Positions 20,653 through 31,993 of a DNA stretch of 64,000 bases are shown here, in pieces. The position numbers were made by a program, and so were the translations under genes. The notes under the pieces were generated by a model that had not been told where the DNA came from, ran no database searches, and saw only the letters and a list, made by a program, of their open reading frames with translations. How positions within the stretch are numbered: the stretch's first letter is position 1; the number at the start of each line of letters is the position of its first letter. The stretch covers positions 1 through 64,000 of the forward strand of contig CAJWAD010000006.1 of the NCBI GenBank assembly GCA_913020245.1, written 5' to 3'. This DNA is from an uncultured Oleiphilus sp. GTDB lineage: Bacteria; Pseudomonadota; Gammaproteobacteria; Pseudomonadales; Oleiphilaceae.

Positions 20653-21528
20653 GTGCGGCTACTTTTTGCTTTTATCGTAGGTGTAAGCTGGAACTGCTCA
20701 GTGAAAGCTGACGATCTGCGTTTGACGTGGAGCGAGCCGGCTAAGCAGCAAAGTTTAATAACGCCCTCGGATCAAGCCATCTACGCGAACTTCGCTGTGA
20801 TTCAGCAGTTTCTGCAACGTAACCTGGCCCTAGTTGCGCCTCTAGAGTTTCGGTTTAGTAGCCAACTTGGCCTAGATTATGATACCGAGTTGCAGCGCAT
20901 ACGTCTTCCTGTCGACCAGTTAAATGAAGTTTGGCTGCGCCTACAACAGCGCTATCCAGAGCAACTCATTGTGCGGGAAACTATCTATGCAGCGGCACTT
21001 CAGCATCGCTTGTTTCATGAGTTTGTGCGAGCCCTGGCATATCAGCAGAAATGGGAAGTGGCCGGCTCAGAAAATGATGTTTTTGATAGTATTGCCGTAC
21101 TTTTACAATTACATCAGAACATTGAGGCGCGTGATTATATTCTCGATGCGTTTGAATATTTCCTTCTTTATGATAAAAGTTTGTTGGCCTTCAATGAAGA
21201 TCGATTCAGCGATGAATTTGCAGCGGATGAGCAGCGTTACAGCAATGTCCTATGCTTGGTCACCGGTTTCGACGCTTGGAACGATCGTACGGAACAAAGT
21301 CCTGTGACGTCGCGGTTATGCGTAAATAGCTATGGTCGTGAAATGAGGCGGTTTGAAGAACGCATCGCCGAGACGTTGAAGGCGGATAACCAGATCCAAA
21401 TGTGGTTTGATGACTTGCCATCCGAACCGACCATATCGGCCCCGCTAGATGTCACTGATGCGCGGGGTTCTCTGCAAGCGTTGCCGTTTAAATCGGGCGC
21501 TGAGTTACCCCCGGCAAACACAAAATAA
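20653..21528 (+). CDS. DUF4344-like putative metallopeptidase with degenerate zinc motif
   Basis: LFHEFVRALAYQQKWEVAGSENDVFDSIAVLL...DEFAADEQRYSNVLCLVTGFDA resembles the DUF4344 layout; signal peptide. Confidence 0.65.
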   Translation: MRLLFAFIVGVSWNCSVKADDLRLTWSEPAKQQSLITPSDQAIYANFAVIQQFLQRNLALVAPLEFRFSSQLGLDYDTELQRIRLPVDQLNEVWLRLQQRYPEQLIVRETIYAAALQHRLFHEFVRALAYQQKWEVAGSENDVFDSIAVLLQLHQNIEARDYILDAFEYFLLYDKSLLAFNEDRFSDEFAADEQRYSNVLCLVTGFDAWNDRTEQSPVTSRLCVNSYGREMRRFEERIAETLKADNQIQMWFDDLPSEPTISAPLDVTDARGSLQALPFKSGAELPPANTK

Positions 21529-21531
21529 GCC

Positions 21532-21735
21532 CTAGTACCAAATAACAAACGCGGCAGCGGCCGCAACGCCGCATCGTTCCGCGTAATCACTGGTGCGGCA
21601 AATCTGTTTTGCGGCAGCATAAGTGAGCGCAGAACCAATAATATACAGTTCTAAATCACGTTCTTTTTGAAAAGATGAACAGCCGCTCATTAATAGCGTT
21701 AGTGAGGCAGCTAAGCACAACATCCACTTTTTCAT
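21532..21735 (-). CDS. Small lipoprotein
   Basis: MKKWMLCLAASLTLLMSGCSS lipobox; start at the internal ATG. Confidence 0.65.
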   Translation of the reverse strand: MKKWMLCLAASLTLLMSGCSSFQKERDLELYIIGSALTYAAAKQICRTSDYAERCGVAAAAAFVIWY

Positions 21736-21858
21736 TAAGGTCTCCACAACCAAGCGTTGTATCGGGTTTAAGGTAGATCGCGTATCCTACAAAGCTGTTG
21801 TGTTGTGAGCAAGCCTTGGTTGCTGTGAACGTGAAATAGAACGCAGCGATCAAACAGA

Positions 21859-22572
21859 TTAGCTAATATTGCCCGTAACGCGCACGCGTTTTGAGCCAGT
21901 CTTTACGTCATGAGCACGCGCAGCTTTGGCCTTAGCGATGCGGTCGTCGATCACGTTCTTGCCAGCGATGATTAGTCCCATGCCCACAAATGCACCTGGT
22001 GGGAGAATCGCAAATAAGAAATTGTTGTAGTTATCTATAAGCTGAATTTCCCAATCTCGAGCTATGTCACCAAAAATTAGTGACATGTCGCTAAATAAGG
22101 TGCCTTGTCCGATCAGTTCTCGCATGGCGCCGAGTAATAACAAGACCACCATGAAGCCTATACCCATCATTAACCCATCTAGTGCTGCCGGCACGATAGA
22201 ATGTTTGCTTGCAAACGCATCGGCACGGCCAAGAATTGCGCAGTTGGTAACGATAAGGGGAATAAATATACCAAGAATTTCATAAAGTTCGTACGTGTAG
22301 GCCTGCATAAGTAGCTCTGCGCAGGTGACCAATGAAGCGATAATCATCACAAAAGCAGGCAGTCTGATTGAGTCATTGACAAAATTGCGAATCAGAGACA
22401 CTGCAACGTTAGATAGCACTAACACTATTAGCGTCGCAAGCCCAAGTCCTAAGGCATTGACAACGGTACCCGTGACCGCCAGCAGCGGGCAAAGGCCGAG
22501 CAGCTGAACCAGTGCCGGATTATTATCCCAGAGACCATTTTGAGTCAGTTTAACGAAATCAGTGTTAGCCAT
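21859..22572 (-). CDS. rnfE: Electron transport complex subunit RnfE
   Basis: [47 protein letters not shown]; overlaps the rnfG 3' end. Confidence 0.95.
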   Translation of the reverse strand: MANTDFVKLTQNGLWDNNPALVQLLGLCPLLAVTGTVVNALGLGLATLIVLVLSNVAVSLIRNFVNDSIRLPAFVMIIASLVTCAELLMQAYTYELYEILGIFIPLIVTNCAILGRADAFASKHSIVPAALDGLMMGIGFMVVLLLLGAMRELIGQGTLFSDMSLIFGDIARDWEIQLIDNYNNFLFAILPPGAFVGMGLIIAGKNVIDDRIAKAKAARAHDVKTGSKRVRVTGNIS

Positions 22573-23368
22573 TAGTTGCACCCATTGTTCGGGTTGAATC
22601 ATTTGCATGATTAAAAGTAGGCGAGGGTAGCTGATTCGAGGTGTTCTGCGGGGCTGTCATGTAATTATCCAGATCGATAAGCTCGCCTTGTGTTTTATTT
22701 ACTATAGCGTCTTTGTATTTATCAAACACCTTCAATGCACGGTAGACGGCAGCGACAATCACCCGGGGGGTAATTGTCGCTCCTGTTAGTTGATCAAACT
22801 CTCCGCCATCCTTTTTAACTGCCCAAGCTTTTTTACTGGTATTGGTCAGCGATTTTCCATTGAAACCGAGTACCCAATCTGATTTTTTGAGTTCTATTTT
22901 ATCACCGAGCCCCGGCGTTTCTTTGTGTTTTAAAATACGCAGGCCACTAATCTCACCGGCTAGGTTCACACCCAAAACCATATGGATTTCACCGGTGTAA
23001 CCATCGGGTGCAACGAGCGGTAGGATCAGTATGTTTGCTTGATCATTTTTACGCGCAATAAATGCTTCGCGTTTTTCTGCCAAACCTAGTGCTTGGGCCT
23101 TAATCCAAAACGTATCACTGAGCAAATCATTGTCATGCTCACTCAACGGTACGATTTCATATAGCGCGGCGGCACGCGCTTTTTTAATCTCCGCTTTAAT
23201 ACGTTCTGCAGTGCCGGTCTGAGTCAGAGCAATCAACCCTGCGGTAATGACAGCAAATAAGCTCAGCCCAAATGCGCCACGCAGAATAGACTGCGCAAGG
23301 GTCATCTCGTTGTCTTGCTTACTTTTATGGTCATTTTCGTTTTCCATATCTATCGGCTCGGTATTCAT
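22565..23368 (-). CDS. rnfG: Electron transport complex subunit RnfG
   Basis: FMN-attachment context [17 protein letters not shown] (SGAT-like TGAT motif); rnf gene order. Confidence 0.95.
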   Translation of the reverse strand: MNTEPIDMENENDHKSKQDNEMTLAQSILRGAFGLSLFAVITAGLIALTQTGTAERIKAEIKKARAAALYEIVPLSEHDNDLLSDTFWIKAQALGLAEKREAFIARKNDQANILILPLVAPDGYTGEIHMVLGVNLAGEISGLRILKHKETPGLGDKIELKKSDWVLGFNGKSLTNTSKKAWAVKKDGGEFDQLTGATITPRVIVAAVYRALKVFDKYKDAIVNKTQGELIDLDNYMTAPQNTSNQLPSPTFNHANDSTRTMGATNG

Positions 23369-23377
23369 GGTTCGAGG

Positions 23378-24421
23378 TTAGGGCTTGTCAGATGCTTTGG
23401 GTCCGCGATTCGCTTTTTTATAACCATAAGCACGAGGTTGGGTATAAGCATCAATAAAGGGCGCTGCGAAATTCATTAGCAATACCGCAAAGGCTATGGC
23501 GTCCGGATAACTACCCCAGACGCGGATAATGTAGGTGAGTAGGCCGATACCAAAACCGTATATCAAGCGGCCCAAGTTTGTGGTAGCTGAAGAGACTGGA
23601 TCTGTCGCGATAAAAAAAGCGCCGAGCATCGTTGCCCCAGCAAATAAATGTAAGCTCAATGGTGCGCTTTGATCTTCGTCCCATCCGAAAATCAAGGCAG
23701 GTAATGCAAGGCCTGCGAGAACGGCTGCAGGCGTTTGCCAGGGCATGACCTTCAAGCCAATAAGAACCAAACCTCCGAGCAAAAAAGCTAGATTCACAGC
23801 TTCCCAACCTAGCGCAATACGTTGACCAAAAATCGGGTTGCTACGAATTTCTTCTGCAGTTGAAACGGCCACTTCATGCTTATATACGTCGAGAGGTGTT
23901 GCCCCGGTATAGGCGTCCACTAAAGGCGATAATTCCCAAATAATCGCCAGCGTTTCGGTGATACTTGGCGTATTACTCGCCACCGGATTTGCCCAAGTGG
24001 TCGTCATCGCTAACGGGTAGGAAATTAGCACCAATGCATAGCCGGCCATTGCAGGATTAAAAGGGTTATAGCCGATGCCTCCATATAAGTGTTTTGCAAA
24101 CAGAATAGAAAACAAGCAGGCGACCAGAGATACCCACCAAGGAGCAAAGGGGGGTAATGCCAATCCAAGGAGGACTGCCGTCACTAGGGCGCTATAGTCG
24201 CCAATGTAAAAGCCGATTGGGCGTTTGCGCAGCCAAAGTACAAGTGATTCTGCAGCTACCGCGATCAGAGAGCACCAAATAACGTTGTGCAAATTGCCCC
24301 AACCAAAAAAGTAGGTTTGTAAGGCCAGGCCGGGCAAGGTCATCAGAATCACCCAGCGCATTATGCCAGCGGTGCGCTGTGGGCCTTTCACATGAGGCGA
24401 TGTAATAGATAATAAGGCCAT
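23378..24421 (-). CDS. rnfD: Electron transport complex subunit RnfD
   Basis: TGATPLD motif; [23 protein letters not shown]. Confidence 0.95.
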   Translation of the reverse strand: MALLSITSPHVKGPQRTAGIMRWVILMTLPGLALQTYFFGWGNLHNVIWCSLIAVAAESLVLWLRKRPIGFYIGDYSALVTAVLLGLALPPFAPWWVSLVACLFSILFAKHLYGGIGYNPFNPAMAGYALVLISYPLAMTTTWANPVASNTPSITETLAIIWELSPLVDAYTGATPLDVYKHEVAVSTAEEIRSNPIFGQRIALGWEAVNLAFLLGGLVLIGLKVMPWQTPAAVLAGLALPALIFGWDEDQSAPLSLHLFAGATMLGAFFIATDPVSSATTNLGRLIYGFGIGLLTYIIRVWGSYPDAIAFAVLLMNFAAPFIDAYTQPRAYGYKKANRGPKASDKP

Positions 24422-26697
24422 TAGTTTTCTCGACGCGCTTTGGCGGCATTGAGGGCTGTTTTGGCCGCTGAAACACGTACTTGATTCTTCGCTACCGCGC
24501 GCTCAAATTTTTCGATGGTATCTGAATTGTTAGCCCGCGCATCCTCTAGTGTTTCTTGCATTTTTTCTAGTTTCGCCTGTGCTTTTTCATACACTGCGCG
24601 TAAGGAATCAAGATCGTTTTCGGTACTGGGTTCCAAACTTGTCTCTGATTTTTTAACCGTTGATGGCGTTGTGGCCGTAGACGTCGATACAACTGCTTCA
24701 TAATTTTGCTTGGCTTGTGTTACCCGCGCTTGCGTTTTGTCTACCGCACGTTGTAACTTTTCGACAGTGTCCGGATTGTTTAGCTTAGCATCGGCAAGTG
24801 TAATGAGCATTTTGTCCAGTTTAACTTGGGACCGTTCCCAAATAGACTTCATGTCATCTGTGTTTGGTAGTGAGGTGACAGATTTTTCGAGTACCGTTGG
24901 TTGGTCGGCTGATGCGGCAGTCTCTGCCTTTTCATAAGCTAACCTTGTTTGATTCACTCTGAGTTGATTTTTCTCGATGGCGCGCTGCAACTTCGTAGCC
25001 ATATCTGGATTAGTTTTATTTGTCTCCTCTAACGAGTCGAATAGCTTATCAAGCTTGGTTTGCGCGCTGTCCCAGTTTGCTTTTAATGTTTCGAGAGAAG
25101 GGCCATTTTCCGCTGGCTGCTCGGCGTTGCTTGTTTGTGTTTTTGTGTGTGTTGTTAAATTCGTATCTGCTGACTTGCGCGCCGCTTGCGCTCTTGCCGC
25201 GGCCTCTTTACGCGCTTGACGTTTCGCCTCTTTTTCAGCGACGTCTCGATCTAGACGCTCTTGGCGTGCTTCAAAGCGAATGCGGGCGCGATCAGATTTA
25301 GCATGCGCTTCCGCTTGCTCTTGGATCTCACCCTTGGCGTGACGATAATATTGCACAAGCGGTATGCTACTTGGACAAACGTATGAGCAGGCACCGCATT
25401 CAATGCAATCAAACAGACTGTGTTGTTCTGCTTTCTCATATTCTTGCGCACGCGAAAACCAGTATAGCTGTTGAGGTAAAAGTTCAGCTGGGCATGCTTC
25501 CGCACATAAACCGCAGCGAATGCAAGCTTGCGCTTGATGATCCATTGGTAGCTCTTGCGGCGAGGGCGCTAAGATACAGTTACTGGTTTTTACCAGCGGC
25601 ATGTCAGGTTCGGTGATGGTATACCCCATCATCGGGCCGCCCATAATTAACCGTTCTTGGCGCGCGGGCTGATAGCCATACTGGCCAATCAACCAAGAAA
25701 TAGGCGTTCCGATCAGCGCCTCTACATTACATGGGTCAGCGATTTGTTTGCCTGTTAATGTCGTAATGCGTGAGATAAGGGGCTCACCAAAGCGCAAAGC
25801 GCGGTATACCGCACGCGCAGTGCCTGTGTTTTGACAAACAACACCAATGTCAGCTGGGATGCCGCCGGAGGGTACTTCCTTGCCTGTCAATATTTGAATT
25901 AATTGTTTTTCCCCACCGGAGGGATACTTGGTAGGCACGACGACGAGCTCGATTTCATGTTCATAAGCGCCCGCTTGTTGTTGGCGCTCGTTGAGTGCTT
26001 CTCGCAAGGCTAGGTAAGCTTCAGGCTTGTTGTCTTCCAAGGCGACCAAGCTATTCTTTGGTTCCACCAATCGTGCCATGATTTCAATGCCACGCAATAT
26101 TTCCTCAGCATGCTCGCGCACTAGCATATCATCGCTCGTAATATAAGGTTCACATTCAATGGCATTGATGACTAAGGTGTCGATGCGGCCCGCGATACTG
26201 GGATTGAGTTTAACTTTGGTGGGGAACCCTGCCCCGCCCATGCCGGCAATACCGGCGTTTTGAATGGCTGCATACATTTGCTCTTCATCAAGATTTAAAT
26301 AATCTTGATGAGTGGTTAATGCTGTCCACGTTTCTTTTCCATCTGGGGTTAGCACGATACATGGGGCGCTGAGTCCTGATGGATGCGCCACCGGCAATTC
26401 CTCAATGCTTTCGATTATGCCAGACGTTGGGGCATGCACGGCAACGCTAATTGGACCTTGTGCTTCTGCAATCACTTGCCCCTTCAGTACCTGTTCGCCA
26501 GGCGATACGCATGCTTTTGCAGCTCGACCTATATGCTGTTGTAAGGGTAGGATCAGCCTAGGTGGAAGCAGCGGTGTTTGGATTGGTTTTTGCGTTGACT
26601 GATGTTTGTTTTGTTCTGGGTGCACGCCACCGTGGAAGTCATGCAGCTTACGGCTATTTTTATGATTATTAATCGTCGTAATAGGGATTGGTTGCAT
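24421..26697 (-). CDS. rnfC: Electron transport complex subunit RnfC with repetitive C-terminal extension
   Basis: [13 protein letters not shown]; two CxxCxxCxxxCP clusters ([24 protein letters not shown]); three C-terminal helical repeats. Confidence 0.95.
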   Translation of the reverse strand: MQPIPITTINNHKNSRKLHDFHGGVHPEQNKHQSTQKPIQTPLLPPRLILPLQQHIGRAAKACVSPGEQVLKGQVIAEAQGPISVAVHAPTSGIIESIEELPVAHPSGLSAPCIVLTPDGKETWTALTTHQDYLNLDEEQMYAAIQNAGIAGMGGAGFPTKVKLNPSIAGRIDTLVINAIECEPYITSDDMLVREHAEEILRGIEIMARLVEPKNSLVALEDNKPEAYLALREALNERQQQAGAYEHEIELVVVPTKYPSGGEKQLIQILTGKEVPSGGIPADIGVVCQNTGTARAVYRALRFGEPLISRITTLTGKQIADPCNVEALIGTPISWLIGQYGYQPARQERLIMGGPMMGYTITEPDMPLVKTSNCILAPSPQELPMDHQAQACIRCGLCAEACPAELLPQQLYWFSRAQEYEKAEQHSLFDCIECGACSYVCPSSIPLVQYYRHAKGEIQEQAEAHAKSDRARIRFEARQERLDRDVAEKEAKRQARKEAAARAQAARKSADTNLTTHTKTQTSNAEQPAENGPSLETLKANWDSAQTKLDKLFDSLEETNKTNPDMATKLQRAIEKNQLRVNQTRLAYEKAETAASADQPTVLEKSVTSLPNTDDMKSIWERSQVKLDKMLITLADAKLNNPDTVEKLQRAVDKTQARVTQAKQNYEAVVSTSTATTPSTVKKSETSLEPSTENDLDSLRAVYEKAQAKLEKMQETLEDARANNSDTIEKFERAVAKNQVRVSAAKTALNAAKARREN
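24424..25110 (-). repeat. Three degenerate ~55-63 aa coiled-coil repeats encoded in the rnfC 3' end
   Basis: [57 protein letters not shown] / [54 protein letters not shown] / [54 protein letters not shown]. Confidence 0.9.
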
Positions 26698-26699
26698 TG

Positions 26700-27269
26700 T
26701 TACGCTACCCCCTTATCTGTCGCAATTAATGAAGACTGCGGCGCGTTCCAATGCCAGCCCAAAATACCTTTGTCAACCGCTACTAGATCAATACAATCGA
26801 CGGGGCATGGTTCGACGCATAAATCACACCCGGTACATTCAGAGGTAATGACCGTATGCATATGCTTAGCAGCCCCGAGAATTGCATCAACTGGGCAGGC
26901 TTGAATACACTTGGTACAGCCAATACATTCTGCTTCGCGAATCACGGCAACTTGCACGGGTTTTTCTTCGCCGTGCTCTGCATCTAATGCGGGGGCTTCC
27001 ACATCCAGTAAATCGGCTAATGCTTGAATGGTTGCTTCACCACCTGGCGGACATTTGTTAATTTCCTCGCCATTAGCGATGCCCTCTGCGTAGGGGCGAC
27101 AACCCGGGTGACCGCATTGACCGCATTGGGTTTGTGGCAATAGACCGTCAATTTGATCGACGATAGGATTGCCGTCAATTTTAAATCTTATAGCGGCAAA
27201 CCCCAATAACGCTCCAAACACGAGGGCCAGTAATAACAGCGCGAGAATAGCGGTAAGGATAACGCTCAT
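26700..27269 (-). CDS. rnfB: Electron transport complex subunit RnfB
   Basis: [36 protein letters not shown]; two ferredoxin clusters. Confidence 0.96.
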   Translation of the reverse strand: MSVILTAILALLLLALVFGALLGFAAIRFKIDGNPIVDQIDGLLPQTQCGQCGHPGCRPYAEGIANGEEINKCPPGGEATIQALADLLDVEAPALDAEHGEEKPVQVAVIREAECIGCTKCIQACPVDAILGAAKHMHTVITSECTGCDLCVEPCPVDCIDLVAVDKGILGWHWNAPQSSLIATDKGVA

Positions 27270-27850
27270 TAGATGCTAACCAAGCCGGTAAAGCCCATAA
27301 ACGCCAGTGACATAATACCTGCAGTGATCATACCAATAGCTGAACCTTGAAAGGCTTTTGGAACATCTGCAACGAGAATACGCTCACGCATAGCGGAAAA
27401 CAGCACGAGCACTAATGCAAAGCCGACGGCGGCGCCGAACCCATACATAATGGATTCGACAAAACCATTCTGCTTTTTAATATTCAGCAGTGCAACGCCT
27501 AACACGGCGCAGTTTGTTGTGATAAGTGGTAAGAAAATACCCAGTACGCGATACAGCAGAGGGCTTGTTTTACGCACGACCATCTCAGTGAATTGCACGA
27601 CAACCGCGATTACTAAGATGAAGGAAATCGTCTGCAGGTAGGCCAGATCTAACGGTTCAAGAATAAAGGTAAAAACAAGATAGGCGCAGACGGATGAAAG
27701 TGTCAGCACAAACGTGGTAGCGAACGACATGCCCATCGCTGTTTCCAGTTTATTGGAAACGCCCATAAAGGGGCACAGGCCCAAAAACTGCACCAGTACA
27801 AAGTTATTTACCAGAATGGTGCTGACCAAAATTAGTAAATATTCGCTCAT
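27269..27850 (-). CDS. rnfA: Electron transport complex subunit RnfA
   Basis: [41 protein letters not shown]. Confidence 0.96.
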   Translation of the reverse strand: MSEYLLILVSTILVNNFVLVQFLGLCPFMGVSNKLETAMGMSFATTFVLTLSSVCAYLVFTFILEPLDLAYLQTISFILVIAVVVQFTEMVVRKTSPLLYRVLGIFLPLITTNCAVLGVALLNIKKQNGFVESIMYGFGAAVGFALVLVLFSAMRERILVADVPKAFQGSAIGMITAGIMSLAFMGFTGLVSI

Positions 27851-27876
27851 AGCGTGTCTGCTCCGAAGCGTGTCGT

Positions 27877-29922
27877 TTACGTAATTCGCATGCCTGCACT
27901 CGCACCTTCGTGGGGTTCAAGCAACCAAATATCTTGGCCTCCCGGACCTGCTGCAAGCACCATGCCTTCCGATATACCAAATTTCATTTTACGTGCTTTG
28001 AGGTTTGCGATCATTACGGTATGTTTGCCAATCAGTTCATCTGGTTGATAAGCAGATTTAATACCAGAAAATACCTGCTTTTCAGCAAAGCCTAAATCAA
28101 GAGTCAGTTTAAGTAACTTTTTGGCTCCGTCCACATGTTCAGCATTCTTGATGAGCGCAACGCGGAGATCAATTTTAGCAAAATCGTCGAATTCTACTTC
28201 CTCGGCAATGGGCTCGAAGCCGCTTTCGGCGGCCTCAGACGATGCGAGGCTCTCGACCTTTTTTCCGAGTTGCATTTCAGCTGCCACCGCTTGTTTTGAA
28301 TCTTCTAGCATATTATCGATTTTTGCGAGGTCAACGCGTGTCATCATTGCTTTGAACTTTGTGATGTCATGCCCCAATAGTAGATGTGTCCGTGCGTCCC
28401 AGGTTAATTCAGTGTTTAAGAACGCTTCTGCTTTTAACGCCATCGCAGGCAAGACTGGCGCGAGATAGGTAATTAATTGGCGAAACATATTAATGCCGTT
28501 GGAGCAGATCTGTTGTAGTTCTGCGTGTTTGCCCTCTTCTTTTGCGATGACCCATGGCGCTTTCTCATCGATGTATTGATTCGCCAGGTCAGCAAGTTCC
28601 ATGATTTGGCGAATTGCTTTACCAAATTCACGTGCCTCATAGTGTGCGGCGATGTTATCTCCGGCATTGATGAATTGGTCAAGCAAGGCTTGCTCTTCGC
28701 AGCGCTGTGCAAGTTTTCCCTCAAAACGTTTATGAATAAAACCGGCACAACGACTGGCGATATTGACCACCTTGCCGACTAAGTCTGAGTTGACGCGTTG
28801 CGCGAAATCGTCAAGGTTGAGGTCTAGATCTTCAACACTACTGGTCAATTTTGCGGCGAAGTAATAGCGTAAATATTCGGGGTCAAGATGGTCTAAATAG
28901 GTAGCGGCTTTTATGAAGGTTCCGCGGGATTTAGACATTTTCTTGCCATTAACGGTGACAAATCCATGCGCGTTGACAGCGGTTGGGGTTCTATAATTCG
29001 CACAATGTAGCATCGCAGGCCAAAACAGCGCATGGAAGTTAATGATGTCTTTACCAATGAAATGGTATAGCTCGGTTTCTGAACCGGCTCTCCAATAGTC
29101 ATCAAATTCTAAATCATCACGTTTGTCGCAAAGATTTTTGAAACTAGCCATGTAGCCAATCGGTGCGTCAAGCCAAACGTAGAAGTATTTCCCCGGTTGA
29201 TCTGGAATTTCAAAACCGAAGTAGGGCGCATCTCGTGAGATATCCCACTCTTGCAGGCCGCTGTCTAGCCATTCGCTGAGTTTGTTCGCAATCTGGTCTT
29301 GTAATGTTCCGCTGCGAGTCCAGTCCTTTAGGAAATCTTCAAATTCGGGAAGTTTGAAGAAGAAATGTGTCGACTCTTTCTCGATTGGGATCGCGCCCGA
29401 AATTGCCGATACGGGATTGATTAATTCCATTGGGCTGTATGTAGCCCCGCAGCTTTCGCAGTTATCGCCGTATTGATCTTCCGCTTTACATTTCGGACAG
29501 GTTCCTTTAACAAACCGATCAGCCAAAAATAACTCTTTTTCCGGATCAAAGGCTTGTGTAATGCTGCGCGAAGCGATTTTGTCTTGCTCGACTAACGCGC
29601 TGTAAATAGCGTTGGAAAGCGTCTGGTTTTCCGGCGAATGGGTTGAATGGTAATTGTCAAAGTTAACATGAAAACCGGCAAAATCCTTTTGGTGTTCCTT
29701 ATTGACGCGATCAATCAGCTGCTCTGGAGAAATGCTTTCCTTCTCTGCGCGCAACATGATTGCTGTGCCGTGCGCATCATCGGCGCATACGTAGGTGCAT
29801 TGTTCTCCGCGTAGCTTTTGAAAACGTACCCAAATGTCTGTTTGGATATATTCCAATAAGTGGCCAAGATGGATAGAGCCATTTGCATAAGGCAGTGCAC
29901 TGGTAACTAGTATTTTTCGCAC
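27877..29922 (-). CDS. metG: Methionyl-tRNA synthetase
   Basis: [42 protein letters not shown] (KMSKS); C-terminal tRNA-binding domain. Confidence 0.97.
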   Translation of the reverse strand: MRKILVTSALPYANGSIHLGHLLEYIQTDIWVRFQKLRGEQCTYVCADDAHGTAIMLRAEKESISPEQLIDRVNKEHQKDFAGFHVNFDNYHSTHSPENQTLSNAIYSALVEQDKIASRSITQAFDPEKELFLADRFVKGTCPKCKAEDQYGDNCESCGATYSPMELINPVSAISGAIPIEKESTHFFFKLPEFEDFLKDWTRSGTLQDQIANKLSEWLDSGLQEWDISRDAPYFGFEIPDQPGKYFYVWLDAPIGYMASFKNLCDKRDDLEFDDYWRAGSETELYHFIGKDIINFHALFWPAMLHCANYRTPTAVNAHGFVTVNGKKMSKSRGTFIKAATYLDHLDPEYLRYYFAAKLTSSVEDLDLNLDDFAQRVNSDLVGKVVNIASRCAGFIHKRFEGKLAQRCEEQALLDQFINAGDNIAAHYEAREFGKAIRQIMELADLANQYIDEKAPWVIAKEEGKHAELQQICSNGINMFRQLITYLAPVLPAMALKAEAFLNTELTWDARTHLLLGHDITKFKAMMTRVDLAKIDNMLEDSKQAVAAEMQLGKKVESLASSEAAESGFEPIAEEVEFDDFAKIDLRVALIKNAEHVDGAKKLLKLTLDLGFAEKQVFSGIKSAYQPDELIGKHTVMIANLKARKMKFGISEGMVLAAGPGGQDIWLLEPHEGASAGMRIT

Positions 29923-30144
29923 AGAAATTTCTCAAATCTTAGAGTTGACAGATAATCGCACCGCAACGAGAGCTGCTCAGCAGTAAAAATCTACAAGAAT
30001 CACTCTGCGGTCTTTAAAACCGGCGCTATCATACCTATGATAAGCTCTTTTTTCACCCCGAACACAATGAGATTTTCTATCGCCGCCCGCCTGTCGCGTT
30101 ATGGAGGTAGCTCGTATTGTATTTTTAACGTTTTAGGAGCCCTC

Positions 30145-31242
30145 ATGGCCGGTCCTAGCCAAAGTGAAATTGACGAAGCGATTGCAAATTACGAAGACCC
30201 TTATTTGCATAAAAATTTATTTGAACTTAACGCAGTGAAATCGCTTCGCTGCGAGAACGGGAATCTAGAGTTAGAGATTAAGATGCCTTATGCCTGTGAG
30301 GGCATCCATGGGGCTATGCAGCAAATTTTGAGTACCCATCTCGATTATTTAGACGGTGTTGACTCTGTGCATATTGACATTCAAACCGAAATTATTGCAC
30401 ACAAGGTTCAAAACAATCTGAAGAGTCTCGAGAATGTAAAAAATATCATTGCCGTGGCATCGGGTAAAGGTGGCGTTGGAAAAAGTACTAGTGCTGTGAA
30501 TCTTGCCTTGTCGCTTGCGCGCGAGGGCGCGACTGTAGGCATTCTTGATGCTGATATTTATGGTCCAAGCGTGGGTATGATGCTTGGCATTGCTGAGGGT
30601 ACGCGCCCAAAGACGCAAGAACAGAAGTTCTTTGTACCTATCGATGTGCAAGGCTTGCAAGTGATGTCAATGGCGTTTTTGGTTACGGATGAGACGCCTA
30701 TGGTATGGCGTGGTCCGATGGTCAGTGGTGCCTTATTGCAACTACTAACGCAAACCAAATGGAATGACTTGGATTACCTTGTTGTTGATCTGCCCCCAGG
30801 AACCGGAGATATTCAGCTTACACTCTCACAAAAGGTGCCAGTCACTGGAGCTATAATTGTGACGACGCCCCAAGATATTGCATTGCTCGATTGTAAAAAA
30901 GGCATTGAGATGTTTCGTAAAGTAAATATTCCGGTATTTGGTGTGATAGAGAATATGAGTGTACATATTTGCAGTAGCTGTGGTCATCAGGAGCCATTAT
31001 TTGGCGAGGGTGGTGGGGCACAGATCGCACAAAATTATGAGACGCAGTTATTGGGTCAAATGCCTTTGCATCAAACGATTCGTGAACATATGGATGCAGG
31101 TACACCAACGGTAATCGCTGAGCCCGATAGTGAAGTTGCGCTTATGTATCAGGATATTGGCCGTAAAGTTGGTGCTGAGCTCGCCACGAAGGCAAAGAAC
31201 TATGCCAATGCCTTTCCGGAAATTGTGTTCTCTAAAGACTAA
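30145..31242 (+). CDS. mrp: Mrp/NBP35-family iron-sulfur carrier ATPase
   Basis: IIAVASGKGGVGKSTSAVNLALSLAREGATVGILDADIYGPS; CSSC; start ATG at 30145 preceded by AGGAG. Confidence 0.95.
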   Translation: MAGPSQSEIDEAIANYEDPYLHKNLFELNAVKSLRCENGNLELEIKMPYACEGIHGAMQQILSTHLDYLDGVDSVHIDIQTEIIAHKVQNNLKSLENVKNIIAVASGKGGVGKSTSAVNLALSLAREGATVGILDADIYGPSVGMMLGIAEGTRPKTQEQKFFVPIDVQGLQVMSMAFLVTDETPMVWRGPMVSGALLQLLTQTKWNDLDYLVVDLPPGTGDIQLTLSQKVPVTGAIIVTTPQDIALLDCKKGIEMFRKVNIPVFGVIENMSVHICSSCGHQEPLFGEGGGAQIAQNYETQLLGQMPLHQTIREHMDAGTPTVIAEPDSEVALMYQDIGRKVGAELATKAKNYANAFPEIVFSKD

Positions 31243-31342
31243 TTGAACGCGCAGTATGAAAGGCGTTCAGGCTTTTGTCTTTGGGGTAGGACGGGTATGA
31301 TATTGCGCCAACTAATTAGCAATTGTATTAAGAGAAGCAATC

Positions 31343-31909
31343 ATGTCTATAAAATCGGATAAGTGGATTCGTCGTATGGCGCAGGGACAAGGCATGATCG
31401 AGCCTTTTGAACCGGGCCAAGTGCGTGAAAACAATGCAGGTAAAATCATCTCTTACGGCACCTCGAGTTATGGATATGACGTGCGTTGCAGCAGTGAGTT
31501 TAAAATCTTCACTAACGTGCATTCAGCCACGGTTGACCCAAAGAATTTCGATGAAAACAGTTTTGTCGATATTGATAGCGACGTCTGTGTTATTCCGCCG
31601 AACTCCTTTGCTCTAGCGCGCACTGTTGAGTATTTTCGTATTCCACGCAGCGTGTTGACCATTTGCTTGGGTAAATCGACGTATGCGCGTTGCGGTATTA
31701 TTGTCAATGTCACGCCGCTCGAGCCGGAGTGGGAAGGGCACGTCACCTTAGAGTTTTCCAATACGACGAATTTGCCCGCGAAGATCTATGCCAACGAAGG
31801 GGTCGCACAGATGCTATTCTTTGAATCAGACGAGATATGTGAGACGAGCTATCGCGATCGTGGTGGCAAATATCAAGGCCAGCGAGGCGTGACACTGCCG
31901 AAAACTTAA
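31343..31909 (+). CDS. dcd: dCTP deaminase
   Basis: [22 protein letters not shown]...[45 protein letters not shown]. Confidence 0.96.
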   Translation: MSIKSDKWIRRMAQGQGMIEPFEPGQVRENNAGKIISYGTSSYGYDVRCSSEFKIFTNVHSATVDPKNFDENSFVDIDSDVCVIPPNSFALARTVEYFRIPRSVLTICLGKSTYARCGIIVNVTPLEPEWEGHVTLEFSNTTNLPAKIYANEGVAQMLFFESDEICETSYRDRGGKYQGQRGVTLPKT

Positions 31910-31937
31910 GCGTTGAGTTGGATGGTTAGCAAAATGT

Positions 31938-31967
31938 AAAAAAGGAGGGCCGACCCCTCCTTTTTTC
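31938..31967 (+). terminator. Intrinsic terminator between convergent dcd and the sulfhydrylase gene
   Basis: AAAAAAGGAGGG-...-CCCTCCTTTTTT. Confidence 0.85.
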
Positions 31968-31993
31968 ATTTTACTCATTGTTAATTTTTCGAA

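Noticed and set aside
24515-25301. Several plus-strand ORFs antisense to rnfC
   Set aside because: Antisense shadows of the repetitive rnfC 3' end; low-complexity translations rich in Ser/Ala/Cys
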